Of a stretch of 61,064 nucleotides of DNA, positions 8,086-16,307 are shown in pieces. Under the pieces are notes generated by a model that saw only the letters and a list, made by a program, of their open reading frames with translations, did not search any database and was not told the DNA's origin. The stretch is from the NCBI GenBank assembly GCA_030146705.1, contig JASLBE010000032.1, positions 1 through 61,064 of the forward strand, written 5' to 3'. This DNA is from Tissierellales bacterium. Its GTDB lineage: Bacteria > Bacillota > Clostridia > Tissierellales > Tissierellaceae. How positions within the stretch are numbered: position 1 is the stretch's first letter; the number at the start of each line of letters is the position of its first letter. Made by a program: the position numbers and the translations under genes.

Positions 8086-9195
8086 TTACATTGATTTTAT
8101 AACTTCTATGGCTTTTTGAAGTTGTAGGTCAACCTCTGGATTTGAGTTTTCCACCTTAACATCTGGCTCTATGCCTTTTTTATGGATAGATATTCCACTT
8201 GGTGTTAGGTATTCTGCTATTGTTAGTTTTACTAAGCTTCCATCTGTAATATCTAGTAAAGATTGGACTGTACTTTTACCATATGTTTTTGTACCAACTA
8301 GCTTTCCAACCTTCCTATCCTTTACTGCTCCAGCAAAAATTTCAGATGCAGATGCTGACCTAGAATTTACCAAAACCACTAGGTCATACTTGGCTTCCTT
8401 AAGTGTAGACTTGTAGCTTTCCTTATAGTTTTTATACCTTACATGAACCACATCTCCAGCTGGTATAAACTGACTAGACATCTCAACAACTTCTGATAAA
8501 AGTCCTCCTGGATTGTCCCTTAGGTCAACTATTACCTTTTTAACATTTTTCTTATCAAATTCCTTAAGGGCAGCCTTTACCTCCTTGTTCATACCAAAGG
8601 TAAATTCATCTATCTCTATATAGCCAATATTATCTTCTAAGATTTTTGACCTTACTGAGTGAATTTCCACACTTTGTCTTTCTATTTCATATTCGTGGAA
8701 TTTCCCCTCCCTATTTATTTTAATCCTTACCTTGCTTCCTTCTTCTCCCTTAATCATAGCTGAAACCTCTGTAAGGGTCTTTCCTATAACAGTTTCTCCA
8801 TCCACAGCAGCTATTACATCTCCAACCTCTAGGCCAGAGTTTTCTGCTGAATTTCCCTTAATTATTTCATTAACTATTATCCTGCCATCTATTAATTGCA
8901 TAACTACACCAATTCCAACAACCTTACCATCTGTTAGGCTGGTAAAGTTTTGGGCCTCTTCCTTAGTATAGTAATCAGAATTTTCATCTACTGCTTGGAG
9001 CATTCCCTTTACTGCCCCCCTTATAATCTTTTCATTATCCAATTCAAAGGGATACTTTTGGTTTATAATTTGAAAGGTACTATATAGAAAGTTAAAATCT
9101 ATCTTTGGAGTTGGCTTAGTTTCTACTGCCTCGGCCATTCCAAAACTTGGTAACATAATTCCTAGTGCTAATATCATAGATACTATTCGTTTCAT
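8086..9195 (-). CDS. ctpA: S41 C-terminal-processing peptidase (CtpA/Prc family)
   Basis: Secreted PDZ-type serine protease. The ATG at 9195 is preceded by GGAGGAG (9201-9207) and opens a clean signal peptide (MKRIVSMILALGIMLPSFG); a longer frame from 9228 starts inside the leader. The PDZ domain spans about residues 85-165 and the S41 core 185-360. The catalytic Ser282 lies in SRSASASEIFAG and Lys307 in TYGKSTV, 25 residues apart as in other CTPs. It heads the ctpA-ltaS-ltaS2 cluster, so it may trim envelope proteins or LTA-machinery partners. Regulation is unknown, but a large AT-rich palindrome lies about 90 bases upstream. Confidence 0.93.
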   Translation of the reverse strand: MKRIVSMILALGIMLPSFGMAEAVETKPTPKIDFNFLYSTFQIINQKYPFELDNEKIIRGAVKGMLQAVDENSDYYTKEEAQNFTSLTDGKVVGIGVVMQLIDGRIIVNEIIKGNSAENSGLEVGDVIAAVDGETVIGKTLTEVSAMIKGEEGSKVRIKINREGKFHEYEIERQSVEIHSVRSKILEDNIGYIEIDEFTFGMNKEVKAALKEFDKKNVKKVIVDLRDNPGGLLSEVVEMSSQFIPAGDVVHVRYKNYKESYKSTLKEAKYDLVVLVNSRSASASEIFAGAVKDRKVGKLVGTKTYGKSTVQSLLDITDGSLVKLTIAEYLTPSGISIHKKGIEPDVKVENSNPEVDLQLQKAIEVIKSM

Positions 9196-9284
9196 AAAAT
9201 CTCCTCCATTATTCTTCTTCTCCAACAAGTTTATATTAAGTAATTAGACTAAACCAAATAAGAATTCAATTCTAATTTTAACAT

Positions 9285-9313
9285 TTAATTCTTAATAAAG
9301 TATTAAGAATTAA
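9285..9313. repeat. 29-bp AT-rich perfect palindrome upstream of ctpA
   Basis: Arms TTAATTCTTAATA and TATTAAGAATTAA (9285-9297 and 9301-9313) flank AAG. Neither strand has a following T-run of the usual kind, so it is not a plain terminator. It lies in the ctpA upstream region, beyond the terminator of the zinc-ribbon gene. Confidence 0.7.
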
Positions 9314-9345
9314 TTACATTTTCATAAAACATTGTTAATTTTTTC

Positions 9346-9367
9346 AAAAAAGAGACCTTTCGGTCTC
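9346..9367 (-). terminator. Intrinsic terminator of the zinc-ribbon/TcaA-like gene
   Basis: Stem GAGACC/GGTCTC with a TTTC loop (9352-9367); on the minus strand it is followed by a run of T (9345-9350). Confidence 0.85.
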
Positions 9368-9371
9368 ATTT

Positions 9372-11117
9372 TTAGAACCTATGCTCCCTGGTATTGGCAA
9401 AGTTAAAACTACTTGCTGGTTCTATATCATATATAGACCAGGTCCTTTTAGTCTGGTCATAGATTAATAGGTAGCTAAACTTTTTAATATCAGAGGTTTT
9501 TTCCACTGAAAAGTCTGTTAAAAAACTTTCCTCAAGCTCTAGCCTAGTATTTATCATAGCATAGTAGGATCCTTCGTGCCCCTTTATTTGAAGGGAATCC
9601 AGGTCATAGCTTATTTCCTTTAGGTCTGTTTCTATACTTTGGTCAAGGTCCTTCATATCTATTAAAATATTTATCCTTTTTGAAAGTTCTGGCTCAACAA
9701 CATTAGTATAAAGGCTTTCATCTAAAGTTTCCTTGGCCTTGGCATCAGCCAGCACAAAAGTATTTATACTTTCCACAATCCCATCTATTGCTTCCTTGAT
9801 ATTGTAGTTTAAGTTAAGCCTTAGGACATCCTTTACCTTATTAAGTTCAACTTCCCTACTTTTTATTTCTCCAAAAGGTGTCTTATAAACTAATTGTAAA
9901 GTGTTAGACTGGGGTAGGGGGCCTAGGATTCCATCTTCCAGTTCCCTAACCTTAGTATTAGTATTTTTCCCATTTAAAACTATACTTGCATCTGGCTCAT
10001 TAGTTTCTAGTTTAAAACTAACAAGCTTAAGGTCTAGGCTTACCTCCTTGGAAAGTTTACCCACATCTGGTTTTTCGTCAAGAAGTATTAACTTTTGTTC
10101 AACTGCATCCTCATCCCCACTGGAGGTAAGTTTACCCTTTAGGGTATAGATACCTGGCATATAGGGCCCAAATTCCCTAGTATAATTATCCCTATCACTA
10201 ATATCAAGCTTCTTATCTTCTAGGTAGATTTCTACCCCCTCCATAGGAACTTCCAACTTGAAATAATAGGGCTTTACCTCCAAGTAATAGTCCCCATTCT
10301 TCTTCCTAAGGACAATATTTTCAAACCTGTCCCCTATATCCTTATTTTTATTTTGGTCATAAAACTTGCTTTGGTCTTCCAGCTCAAGCTCTATAGTATC
10401 TAGGTAGGAAGGATTTTCGTCCAGGTAGTTAAAGAAGGCAAGTATTCCCCCTTCATCTACTTTTAAGTCAGGACTTCCTGGCTCTAAAAGTTCCAAGACC
10501 TGATTTTCATCCCTAGTCCTAACTGATTCAATAAAGTTTTCAACCAAGTCCTCCTTGCTTAGGGACTTCCTATTTCTTAAAAAAATTATACTGGCGATTA
10601 TTATTAAAACCCCAACCACTACAATTCCAAGGCCTATTAGGAGTTTCTTAAAACTAAAATCAGGCCTATCATACCTAGGATCCCTCTCGTAGTCATAGTC
10701 CTCTTCCCCATCTTCATAATCCTCTTCCTGGTTTTTTTCTCCACCAGGCAGGCCTTCCTGGTCTAGGTACTGGTTAATATCTCCTATTACTTGGGTTTTA
10801 GCCAGCTCATAATCCTTGTACTCCCTAAGATCATCTGGCTCTTCTTCCTGCCTATTTTTTGTTTCTTCTATCTCCTGCTTTATTTTTTCTATCCTGGCTT
10901 TTTCTATTAAGGAAGTATCTAAGACAAAACTATTAGTCTCGCCACTGCCTATTTGCCCACTAGTTTCTTCTTTTTTATCCCTAGTGAAACTTGGAACTAT
11001 TGTTTCTCCATTGGCTTCCTCTTCTGCCTTATTAAAATCCTCAACAGCTTGTCCACAATTCCTACAAAACTTATCTTCCTTATCCAAGTTTTGTCCACAT
11101 TTTTTACACTTATCCAT
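9372..11117 (-). CDS. TcaA/YvbJ-like zinc-ribbon membrane protein
   Basis: The ATG at 11117 has AAGGAGG six bases upstream; an in-frame TTG at 11123 is less likely. An N-terminal zinc ribbon (Cys4, Cys7, Cys18, Cys21) is followed by an acidic, Asp/Glu/Tyr-rich cytoplasmic linker, one membrane helix (about 160-187) and a large extracellular part. That part has domains like TcaA: a VEVPMEGVEIYLEDKKL-type beta domain and an NTF2-like C-terminus. TcaA proteins link to teichoic acid attachment and glycopeptide tolerance in staphylococci, which fits the LTA genes next door. Its own role is inferred from the family only. Confidence 0.8.
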   Translation of the reverse strand: MDKCKKCGQNLDKEDKFCRNCGQAVEDFNKAEEEANGETIVPSFTRDKKEETSGQIGSGETNSFVLDTSLIEKARIEKIKQEIEETKNRQEEEPDDLREYKDYELAKTQVIGDINQYLDQEGLPGGEKNQEEDYEDGEEDYDYERDPRYDRPDFSFKKLLIGLGIVVVGVLIIIASIIFLRNRKSLSKEDLVENFIESVRTRDENQVLELLEPGSPDLKVDEGGILAFFNYLDENPSYLDTIELELEDQSKFYDQNKNKDIGDRFENIVLRKKNGDYYLEVKPYYFKLEVPMEGVEIYLEDKKLDISDRDNYTREFGPYMPGIYTLKGKLTSSGDEDAVEQKLILLDEKPDVGKLSKEVSLDLKLVSFKLETNEPDASIVLNGKNTNTKVRELEDGILGPLPQSNTLQLVYKTPFGEIKSREVELNKVKDVLRLNLNYNIKEAIDGIVESINTFVLADAKAKETLDESLYTNVVEPELSKRINILIDMKDLDQSIETDLKEISYDLDSLQIKGHEGSYYAMINTRLELEESFLTDFSVEKTSDIKKFSYLLIYDQTKRTWSIYDIEPASSFNFANTREHRF

Positions 11118-11199
11118 AAGCAACCTCCTTGCCCCTATATTATATAATATATCCTATGTAAATAACAGTTATTAAGAAGTCTAGCAAGTTGAAAATCCC

Positions 11200-11248
11200 T
11201 GGTCAAGGCCAGAGATTAACTAGTAGTATCTAGGGTCCAAGGGACCCT
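11200..11248 (-). terminator. Two short hairpins after the 76-residue gene (possible terminator)
   Basis: AGGGTCC-AA-GGGACCCT and CTCTGG...CCAGGG pair on the minus strand. The second is followed by only a short T tract, so termination is plausible but weak. Confidence 0.4.
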
Positions 11249-11251
11249 TAT

Positions 11252-11482
11252 TTAGTCTTCAACTACTAGGGGACCCTTGTGGATAATTTCCCCCTTATTA
11301 TTATATAAAAACTTTTTTTCCAACCTTTTAGCTGGCCCATTTAAAGGCTTGTAGTCATACTGGTAGACTAGGTAGTCCTCTCCCTTGTCCACCTGGACTA
11401 TATTAGTTGCAGTCCTAGATCCCTCAGAATTATATTCTTTAAACAGGTCCTTTGCAAATTTTTCTAGTCTTTCCATATCCAT
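11252..11482 (-). CDS. Small conserved-looking cytoplasmic protein, function unknown
   Basis: 76 residues from the ATG at 11482, which has AAGGAG eight bases upstream (the longest frame starts at a GTG inside that site). It is charged, with no signal or membrane segment: an N-terminal helix (MDMERLEKFAKDLFKEYN) then a predicted beta-rich part (DYLVYQYDYKPLNGPAKRLE). I do not recognise a family. It stands alone between the trkH terminator and the zinc-ribbon gene, with its own ribosome binding site. Confidence 0.7.
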   Translation of the reverse strand: MDMERLEKFAKDLFKEYNSEGSRTATNIVQVDKGEDYLVYQYDYKPLNGPAKRLEKKFLYNNKGEIIHKGPLVVED

Positions 11483-11551
11483 CTTAACCACTCCTTTGCT
11501 TTATATAGTCTTACCCTATTTTTAAAACTTATAAGCCTTTAACCATAAAAA

Positions 11552-11575
11552 TAGTAGGGTATCCCCTACTATTTT
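11552..11575 (-). terminator. Intrinsic terminator of the ftsH-trkA-trkH operon
   Basis: Perfect 10-bp stem AATAGTAGGG/CCCTACTATT with a 4-base loop, then TTTTTAT on the minus strand, directly after the trkH stop. Confidence 0.85.
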
Positions 11576-11583
11576 CCTATATT

Positions 11584-13035
11584 TTAATTTGTCTTACTCC
11601 ACTTAGTCGGAACAAGCAGGGCTATTATTGTAAAAAGCTCCAGCCTTCCCAGTAGCATTAGGATTGAAAAATAAAACTTAGCCACTGGACTGTATCCAGC
11701 AAAGGTACTTGCTGGCCCAACCATATTAAGTCCTGGCCCAATGTTTCCTAGGGTTGCAGCAACTGAAGATGCTGCTGTTACTAGGTCTACATTTTCCAGG
11801 GTAATTAATATGGTGGAAAGAAAAAATATTATTATATATAAGGCCATAAAGGCATTTATACTTTCTATTGTTTCATCAGACATTATCTTTCCATTAATTT
11901 TTATTGGCCTTACTGCCCTTGGGTGGAAAATTTTTAAAATCTCCCTTTTAATTAGCTTAAGTAGGACCAAGACCCTTATTACCTTACTTCCTCCAGCAGT
12001 AGAACCTGCACATCCACCTATTAGCATAAGTAAAAATAAAATAGACTTACTAAAGGTTGGCCAAAGGTTAAAGTCTGTTGTAGAATAACCAGTTGTTGTA
12101 ATTATAGACCCAACTTGGAAGAAAGAGTCCTTAAAGGCCAATCCCACACTTGTATAGCTTGTTTTAAGTAAATTTATCATAATTCCTAGGACTGCTATTG
12201 TTATTATTATTAAGTAAAGCTTCAACTCTTCATCATCTCTTGCTTCTTCCCACTTACCCTTAAAAATTGAATAATATAGGGAAAAGTTAACACCAGAAAG
12301 AACCATAAAAACACCAATTACCATATGGATATAGTTGGACTTATAGTAGCCAACACTAGCCGACTTTGTTGCTAGACCACCTGTACCCACCGTACCAAAA
12401 GTATAGACCAAGGAATCATATAGGTTCATTCCACCAAGTAAAAGCAAGACTACTTGGACTATAGTTATGGAAAAATATATGGTGTATAGGATTTTTGCTG
12501 TATCCTTTATTTTAGGGGCAATTTTCCCAGCCACAGGGCCTGGGGATTCTGCCTTAAATATTTGAAAGCCACCAATTCCTAGTGCTGGTAAAAGGGATAT
12601 AGTAAATACTAGGATTCCCATCCCCCCTATCCAGTGGGTAAAGGACCTCCAAAACATTACCCCCATAGGTAATTTTTCAACCCCTTCTATAACTGTTGCC
12701 CCAGTTGTTGTAAAGCCTGAAACTGTTTCAAAAAAAGCATCAATATAGGTTGGAACTCCTCCAGACAAGTAAAGAGGCAGGGCCCCTATTAATGAAAGAA
12801 TTACCCAGCCATAAGAAACTATGGCCAAGCCTTCCTTTATAGTTATATTTTCCATCCTTACTTTTTTCAACCTAGAAAATAAGACTCCCAAAACCAGGCT
12901 TATTAAAATTGTAATTGCCAGGGCCTTAAAATCGTGCCCCCTTGTATATATAGAAATTATTAAAGAGGGAGTCATAAGTATAGACTCTAGGATTAATAAT
13001 TTACCTAAGATCATTAGAACTATTCCATAGTCCAC
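11584..13035 (-). CDS. trkH: TrkH-family potassium uptake channel subunit
   Basis: Membrane-embedded K+ translocation subunit of a Trk/Ktr system. 483 mostly hydrophobic residues with the repeated pore-loop signatures of the family, for example TVSGFTTTGATV, GTVGTGGLATKS, TTTGYSTTDFNLWP and AATLGNIGPGLN, one per M1-P-M2 repeat. The GTG start at 13035 follows GGAGG by eight bases and lies inside the end of trkA (35-base overlap), so the pair is co-translated. TrkA supplies the cytoplasmic gating ring. Confidence 0.94.
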   Translation of the reverse strand: MDYGIVLMILGKLLILESILMTPSLIISIYTRGHDFKALAITILISLVLGVLFSRLKKVRMENITIKEGLAIVSYGWVILSLIGALPLYLSGGVPTYIDAFFETVSGFTTTGATVIEGVEKLPMGVMFWRSFTHWIGGMGILVFTISLLPALGIGGFQIFKAESPGPVAGKIAPKIKDTAKILYTIYFSITIVQVVLLLLGGMNLYDSLVYTFGTVGTGGLATKSASVGYYKSNYIHMVIGVFMVLSGVNFSLYYSIFKGKWEEARDDEELKLYLIIITIAVLGIMINLLKTSYTSVGLAFKDSFFQVGSIITTTGYSTTDFNLWPTFSKSILFLLMLIGGCAGSTAGGSKVIRVLVLLKLIKREILKIFHPRAVRPIKINGKIMSDETIESINAFMALYIIIFFLSTILITLENVDLVTAASSVAATLGNIGPGLNMVGPASTFAGYSPVAKFYFSILMLLGRLELFTIIALLVPTKWSKTN

Positions 13036-14392
13036 TTAAAAAACCTCCTCTTTTAGGCTTGAAAAACATAGCCAGGTCGTCTAAATTCTCCTTTAAAGAA
13101 AAGGTTACTATCCTGTCCTTTGCTTGAAGTCTAGTATTCCCATCTGGGATAAAGACCTTACCCTTCCTAGAAATTGCCCCAATGATGATCCCCTTTGGTA
13201 GGTCTAGCTCCTCCAGGGTCTTATTTAAAATTGGTAGTTTTTCATCAAGTACGATTTCAGTAACTTCTCCATCTCCACCAATCAATAGGGAAACGGACAT
13301 TATTTTCCCCCCTCTTAGGATTTTTAAAATCTTGCTAGAGGTTATATATATAGGGTTAAGGGCTGCATCTACATCTAGCCTATCTATTATTTTAGAATAA
13401 TTCTCCTTAGATATTTTAGAAACCACCTTAGGTATCCCAGCCTGCTTGGCCATTAGTCCCATTAGGAGGTTGGCTTCATCAAAACCTGTAGTACCAACAA
13501 CAGCATCCATCTCTTGCAAGTTTTCATCCTCCAAAAGGCTTATGTCTGTTGCATCTCCATGGATTATTAAAACATCATTTAACTGCTCTGATAACCTATT
13601 GCAAATCTCCATATCTCTTTCTATAATGGTAATATTTATATTGTGGTTTAAAAGTTTTTTAGCCAAGTAAAAGGCAATATTGCTTCCACCTAAGATCATT
13701 ATATTCTTAACTGGCTTGCCCATATGTCTAGTGTCAAATTTCTTGGACAAAAGTTCTATTTCTCCAGACTTACCTATTACATATATAAGGTCAAACTCCT
13801 GTAAAACTGTATTTCCATCTGGGATAATAACCCTGCCGTCTCTTGATATGGCTGCTATTAAAAGCTTTTCAAAACCTTCTAACTCCATAAGTTTTTTACC
13901 AACAAACTCCTCCATAGTTTCTATATTAAAGTCCATCATTTGTACCTTACCGCTTACAAACCCATCTGAATAAAAACTATGGCTCTTTAGGAGGTATCTT
14001 TCAATGGACTCTGCCGTAGCCAGGTCTGGATTTATTACATAGTCTATTCCTAGCTTGTTTTTAATAAACTCAACTTGCTGGAGGTATTCAGGATTCCTAA
14101 TCCTTGCAATAGTCTTCCTACAACCTAGTTTTTTAGCCAGGGTACAAATAATTGTATTAGTCTCATCTGTACTTGTACAAGCCACTAGTAAATCATAAGT
14201 TTCAATATTTAACTCCTTTAAAATTGAAATATCAATCCCATTTCCCTGGATGGTTAACACATCTATATGTGTATTTATCCTATCTATAGCAACTGGATCA
14301 TTTTCTATAACCGTTACATCAATATGCTCAGAAACCATAGTTTCTGCAAGTTTACTACCTAATTTTCCAGCTCCTACCACAATAACTTTCAT
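13001..14392 (-). CDS. trkA: TrkA, NAD-binding regulatory subunit of the K+ transporter
   Basis: 463 residues with two RCK units in tandem: TrkA_N (VVGAGKLGSKLAETM at the N-terminus, a Rossmann GxGxxG), TrkA_C (about 140-220), then a second TrkA_N (about 230-345) and TrkA_C (about 370-450). The second Rossmann motif reads ILGGSNIAFYLA, so its glycine pattern is imperfect and nucleotide binding there may differ. It lies 16 bases after ftsH and overlaps trkH. Confidence 0.94.
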   Translation of the reverse strand: MKVIVVGAGKLGSKLAETMVSEHIDVTVIENDPVAIDRINTHIDVLTIQGNGIDISILKELNIETYDLLVACTSTDETNTIICTLAKKLGCRKTIARIRNPEYLQQVEFIKNKLGIDYVINPDLATAESIERYLLKSHSFYSDGFVSGKVQMMDFNIETMEEFVGKKLMELEGFEKLLIAAISRDGRVIIPDGNTVLQEFDLIYVIGKSGEIELLSKKFDTRHMGKPVKNIMILGGSNIAFYLAKKLLNHNINITIIERDMEICNRLSEQLNDVLIIHGDATDISLLEDENLQEMDAVVGTTGFDEANLLMGLMAKQAGIPKVVSKISKENYSKIIDRLDVDAALNPIYITSSKILKILRGGKIMSVSLLIGGDGEVTEIVLDEKLPILNKTLEELDLPKGIIIGAISRKGKVFIPDGNTRLQAKDRIVTFSLKENLDDLAMFFKPKRGGFLSGLWNSSNDLR

Positions 14393-14408
14393 AAATTCAC
14401 CTCAAATT

Positions 14409-16190
14409 TTAAGATTCTAAAGCCCCTTCTCCTTCTTCTGCCTTAGCTTGGTCTAGACCTTGGTTTTCAAGGAAAATAATCCTATCTAGGTCTGCCTCTA
14501 TAATTGTTTCTTTTTCTATAAGTTCCCCTGCTATTTGGTCCAGCTTCTCCTTATTTTCCCTAAGAATAGCCAGGGCCCTTCCATAAATTTCCTTGGACAT
14601 CTCTACAGCATCGTCTAATATTTTAGCACCTTTATCTATAGAGTCAACCCTAATTAGTCCATATTTGTCACTCATACCATAGTGGCTAAAATAGCCCTTT
14701 ATATAATCTGTTGCCCTATCTATATCATTAGAAGCACCAGTAGTTATCTTATCCTTACCATTAATAATTTCCTCTGCAGCCCTGCCCCCATAAAGGACAG
14801 TAATCTCATTTATAATATCCTCCTTAGAAAGCAGGCTCATTTTCTTTGGAACTGAAAAAGTTGCCCCCCCAACTCCCGATGTAGATGGGATAATTGTAAC
14901 CTTAGGGACATCGTCATCAGTCAAAAGTTTAGATAAAAGTGCGTGGCCAGCTTCGTGGTAGGCAACAAGCCTTGTATCAAATTCAGTCCTATCACTAGTC
15001 CTTTTTTTGTTCCCCTTGACTAGCATCTTAAAGTGGGCCTCATCTATATCCTGGTTTTCAACAAGCTTACTCCCACGGTTTACAGCGTGGATTGTTGCCT
15101 CGTTTAAAAGGGCCTCAAGAGCAGCACCTGAAAACCCAATAGTCATCTTAGCCAAGGCCTCAAAATCAACATCTTCTCCAAACCTCTTGTTTTTTCCGTG
15201 GAGCCTTAAGATGCTTAGCCTATCCTTATTTTCTGGTAGCTCAATGGCTATGTGCCTGTCAAACCTCCCTGGCCTTACAAGGGCCTGGTCTAAGTCTTCC
15301 ATCCTGTTAGTAGCAGCCATTACTATGACCCCATCTGAAACATCAAAACCATCCATTTCAGCCAAAAGGGCATTTATAGTCTGGTCTTTTTCCGAATGAC
15401 CATATTCCCCCCTATTGGTTCCAAGGGCATCTAGCTCATCTATAAAGACTATACAGGGAGCTGCTTCCTTGGCCTCCTTAAATAGGGTCCTAACTCTTTT
15501 AGCCCCAAGGCCAGCATACATTTCTATAAAATCTGAACCTGTAACATTAAAAAATGGGACCCCTGCCTCCCCTGCTATGGCACGGGCTGTCAAGGTCTTA
15601 CCTGTTCCTGGTGCCCCAAATAAAATAACTCCCTTGGGTAGTTTTGCCCCCATTTCTATATATTTTTTAGGCTCCTTTAAAAAGCTTACTAAAAATTGCA
15701 TATCTTCCTTGGCCTCTTCATTACCAGCTATATCGGAAAACCTGGTCTTTATGTTTTCTGACTTATTTATAATATCTGGATTGGCAATTGTCGTATCCAT
15801 AATAGTCTTTAGTAAAAATATCATAAGACCAACAGACACAAGGGTTCCAAATAAAGAAAATGCCATATCTTTGGCCCTAGTCTTACCAGATGTTTCCTCA
15901 ACCCTTATCCCCTTTTCTAATATAGACTTCTTAAAGTCTATGCTTTTTGGGTTTTCTGTCTTATAAACCTGGCCCTTCTTGTCCTCAAATAAAAATTTTG
16001 GGCTGGAAAAATCTATCTCTACTTCCTTTATTTCCTTCTTATCTGCCATAGTTACAAACTCTTTATATTCAACTTCTTTTATATCCTTATTCTTAATTTT
16101 TTGATAATAAAAGAAGGCACTAACCCCAAGAATAAAACCAATCAAGGCAAGTATTAAATATTTTTGCCTATCCTTCTTGTCCTTAAACAT
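14409..16190 (-). CDS. ftsH: FtsH-family membrane AAA+ zinc protease
   Basis: 593 residues. Membrane helix 1 (about 11-28), a short extracytoplasmic domain, helix 2 (about 109-130), then the AAA+ module: Walker A GAPGTGKT (192-199), pore loop MYAG (224-227), Walker B CIVFIDELDA, SRH RPGRFDR, and the zinc protease HEAGH (412-416) with a distal Asp in GASNDIDRATD. The pore loop reads MYAG where MFVG is usual, a mild variation. Position at the head of a Trk operon is not the classical tilS-hpt-ftsH setting, so this may be an extra FtsH paralogue specialised for membrane-protein turnover. RBS GGGGGGA precedes the ATG. Confidence 0.93.
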   Translation of the reverse strand: MFKDKKDRQKYLILALIGFILGVSAFFYYQKIKNKDIKEVEYKEFVTMADKKEIKEVEIDFSSPKFLFEDKKGQVYKTENPKSIDFKKSILEKGIRVEETSGKTRAKDMAFSLFGTLVSVGLMIFLLKTIMDTTIANPDIINKSENIKTRFSDIAGNEEAKEDMQFLVSFLKEPKKYIEMGAKLPKGVILFGAPGTGKTLTARAIAGEAGVPFFNVTGSDFIEMYAGLGAKRVRTLFKEAKEAAPCIVFIDELDALGTNRGEYGHSEKDQTINALLAEMDGFDVSDGVIVMAATNRMEDLDQALVRPGRFDRHIAIELPENKDRLSILRLHGKNKRFGEDVDFEALAKMTIGFSGAALEALLNEATIHAVNRGSKLVENQDIDEAHFKMLVKGNKKRTSDRTEFDTRLVAYHEAGHALLSKLLTDDDVPKVTIIPSTSGVGGATFSVPKKMSLLSKEDIINEITVLYGGRAAEEIINGKDKITTGASNDIDRATDYIKGYFSHYGMSDKYGLIRVDSIDKGAKILDDAVEMSKEIYGRALAILRENKEKLDQIAGELIEKETIIEADLDRIIFLENQGLDQAKAEEGEGALES

Positions 16191-16281
16191 AATAATCCCC
16201 CCTTATTTTTTATTATACCTATTGATTATAACACTATATATATCCAATTAATAGGGACTTGGCCTAAAATTTAGCTGGACA

Positions 16282-16305
16282 TAAAAAAAGTGGGTCTCCC
16301 CACTT
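16282..16305 (-). terminator. Intrinsic terminator of the GCS2/ATP-grasp operon
   Basis: Stem AAGTGGG/CCCACTT (16288-16294, 16299-16305), followed by seven T on the minus strand. Confidence 0.85.
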
Positions 16306-16307
16306 CC

